DNA from: Gammaproteobacteria bacterium
Lineage (GTDB): Bacteria > Pseudomonadota > Gammaproteobacteria > Steroidobacterales > Steroidobacteraceae
Reading direction: 5' to 3'
NCBI GenBank assembly: GCA_030040795.1
Contig: JASHTA010000453.1
Span: 1-37,044 of the forward strand
DNA length: 37,044 nt
Each line of letters opens with the position of its first letter. The stretch's first letter is position 1. This document shows positions 35,275 through 37,044 of the stretch, in pieces. The position numbers were made by a program, and so were the translations under genes. The notes under the pieces are model-generated. The model was not told the origin of the DNA. It saw only the letters and a list, made by a program, of their open reading frames with translations, and did no database searches.

Positions 35275-36801
35275 ATGGACACGCCCACAGCCGACCCGCG
35301 CACGCCGTGGCTGAACTTCAGGACCATCTGGCGGTGGCATTTCTATGCCGGTTTGTTTTGCATTCCCTTCATCTGGTGGCTCGCGCTGACCGGCTCCATC
35401 TACCTCTTCAAGCCTCAGCTGGAAGCGTGGCTCGATCGCCCCTACGCGCATCTGGCCCCCGCCGGGGCACGGGCTACACCCCAAGCGGAGGTCGAGGCTG
35501 CACTCGCGGCAGAGCCGGGCTACGTACTCGACGCGTATCAGCTGCCCCGCGAGCCGGGCGATGCGGCGCAGATCTTGGTCGGTCGCGGCAGTGACGAGAT
35601 TCGACTGTGGATCGACCCGCGGCTGCCCACCCCGCGCGTTCTGAAGGCCGTCCCCGAAGACGAGCGTCTGATGCAGGTCATTTTTCATCTGCACGGGGAG
35701 CTACTGCTCGGAGATCGCGGCTCGATGATCGTCGAGCTCGCGGGCTCTTGGGCGATGGTGATGATCATCACCGGCCTGTACCTCTGGTGGCCGCGCGACG
35801 CGCAAGGATTCGCCGGCGTGCTGTACCCCCGCCTGGGGCGTGGCCGGCGGGTGTTCTGGCGGGATATCCACGCGGTCGCCGGCATCTGGGTTTCCGTCAC
35901 CGCGTTGCTCATGCTGGCGAGCGGCCTTCCATGGGCGAAGAGCTGGGGCGGCGATCTCAAGGAGATCCGTCATCTCGCAGAGCATGGCGTCGTACACCAG
36001 GACTGGTCCACGGGACTCAGCTCCGAGCTCGCTCAACGCGCGGCGCTGAGCGCCGGGAGCCTGGCGGGCGCGAGCAGGCGTGCGCCTGAGGAATCCACCG
36101 GTACGTCCGGGACGGCCGGCGTGTCCGGGATGGCCGGCATGTCTGATATGCCCGGCATGAGCGCAGGTCGCGGTTCCCCCGGCCATCTATCGAATGGACA
36201 TCGCTCAGGCCACCGAAGCCGTTCGCAACGCGCTGTACCGCCGGGCGCCTATTCCGAAATCGACCGGATGGTCCCCGTCGTCGCGAGACTCGGTCTCGCT
36301 TACCCCGTCTTGATCACGCCGCCGATGGAGCCGGGTGGCCCGTGGGGCGCGCGCTCCGACGCCCAGGATCGCCCGCTTCGCGTGAACCTGACCCTGAACG
36401 CACAGACTGGGGCCGTGCTGAGTCGCACGGGTTTCAACCAAAGGGACTGGGTGGACCGCGTGGTGAGCGTCGGCATCGCCGCGCACGAGGGGCAGCTGTT
36501 CGGCTGGCCGAATCAGCTGATGAACCTGCTTACCGCCTCGGGCTTGTTCACCGCGAGCTTGAGCGCGGTGATCCTGTGGTGGCGCAGGCGGCCGCAAGGC
36601 GTGCTCGGCGCTCCGCTGCCTACCGCGCCGCTGCGTTTTTCCGCCGGGCTGCTCGCGATCCTCCTCGTCCTCGGCGTGTTGCTGCCGCTGCTCGGCGCAT
36701 CGCTGATCGCGGTGCTCCTCGTCGAGCGGCTCGTCTTCAGGCGCGTTCCCGGCATCCGAACGTGGCTGGGGTTGCGCGAGCCCGCCCCGCTTCAAAGATA
36801 G
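35275..36801 (+). CDS. PepSY-associated TM helix protein (PiuB-like)
   Basis: WRWHFYAGLFCIPFIWWLALTGSIYLFKPQLEAW; VIFHLHGELLLGDRGSMIVELAGSWAMVMIITGLYLWWPR; FWRDIHAVAGIW. Confidence 0.9.
   Translation: MDTPTADPRTPWLNFRTIWRWHFYAGLFCIPFIWWLALTGSIYLFKPQLEAWLDRPYAHLAPAGARATPQAEVEAALAAEPGYVLDAYQLPREPGDAAQILVGRGSDEIRLWIDPRLPTPRVLKAVPEDERLMQVIFHLHGELLLGDRGSMIVELAGSWAMVMIITGLYLWWPRDAQGFAGVLYPRLGRGRRVFWRDIHAVAGIWVSVTALLMLASGLPWAKSWGGDLKEIRHLAEHGVVHQDWSTGLSSELAQRAALSAGSLAGASRRAPEESTGTSGTAGVSGMAGMSDMPGMSAGRGSPGHLSNGHRSGHRSRSQRAVPPGAYSEIDRMVPVVARLGLAYPVLITPPMEPGGPWGARSDAQDRPLRVNLTLNAQTGAVLSRTGFNQRDWVDRVVSVGIAAHEGQLFGWPNQLMNLLTASGLFTASLSAVILWWRRRPQGVLGAPLPTAPLRFSAGLLAILLVLGVLLPLLGASLIAVLLVERLVFRRVPGIRTWLGLREPAPLQR
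36103..36156 (+). repeat. Three imperfect 18-bp tandem repeats inside the PepSY gene
   Basis: acgtccgggacggccggc/gtgtccgggatggccggc/atgtctgatatgcccggc = TSGTAG VSGMAG MSDMPG. Confidence 0.85.
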
Positions 36802-36868
36802 CTCCTTAGGAGAAGCGCTTGAGCGTCCGCAAGCGCACCAGGCGAACGCTCATGGCCAGCATCATGCT

Positions 36869-37042
36869 GGTCGCTACCCCGCCATCGCGCTCGACCACGA
36901 TCAGCGCAACACGCTGAATCTCGGGTCCAACGTGAACCTGACGGGACAGTTCTTCACCGGTTCCAACCTGTCGGTCAATTCGGGACGTTCCAACGGGTTC
37001 GCGGAGCGGCCGACCTACGAGCCGAGCCGCCTGCCGAGCTAC
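36869..37042 (+). other. C-terminal-barrel fragment of a second TonB-dependent receptor (start-less in this window; possible remnant)
   Basis: Frame reads GRYPAIALDHDQRNTLNLGSNVNLTGQFFTGSNLSVNSGRSNGFAERPTYEPSRLPSY, typical of TonB-receptor barrel strands; runs off the window. Confidence 0.55.
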
Positions 37043-37044
37043 GT

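Overview
High-GC proteobacterial chromosomal window (assignment by gene content only). Left part (1-15.98 kb): a 5'-truncated biotin-dependent acyl-CoA carboxylase alpha subunit, an MFS transporter, a membrane-anchored phosphoglycerate-mutase-like protein that lacks the catalytic His, a Bcp-type peroxiredoxin, tRNA-Ala(CGC), a SAM methyltransferase, a VapBC-type toxin-antitoxin pair lying exactly between two ~97-bp direct repeats of an ABC permease 3' end, two FtsX/MacB-like permeases without an ATPase, a TauE/SafE exporter divergent from a TetR regulator with a perfect palindrome between them, an enolase-superfamily enzyme, a DksA-like zinc-finger protein, a DUF1614-like membrane protein, an archaeal-type aspartyl-tRNA synthetase and a putative secreted protein. 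Middle (16.1-28.7 kb): a compact P-type (VirB/VirD4) type IV secretion/conjugation operon (virB2-B11, coupling protein, MOBQ/MobA-MobL relaxase), preceded by a perfect 9-bp inverted repeat and followed by a Cys-rich unknown ORF and tRNA-Arg(CCT). No integrase, replication gene or att repeat was recognised. Right part (28.8-37 kb): a tannase/feruloyl-esterase family gene, a RegA/RegB (PrrA/PrrB)-type redox two-component pair divergent from a TonB receptor with a RegA-box-like palindrome between them, a PepSY-TM protein with a Met-rich tandem-repeat insert, and a start-less TonB-receptor C-terminal fragment running off the window end. All calls come from reading the sequence; no searches were run.
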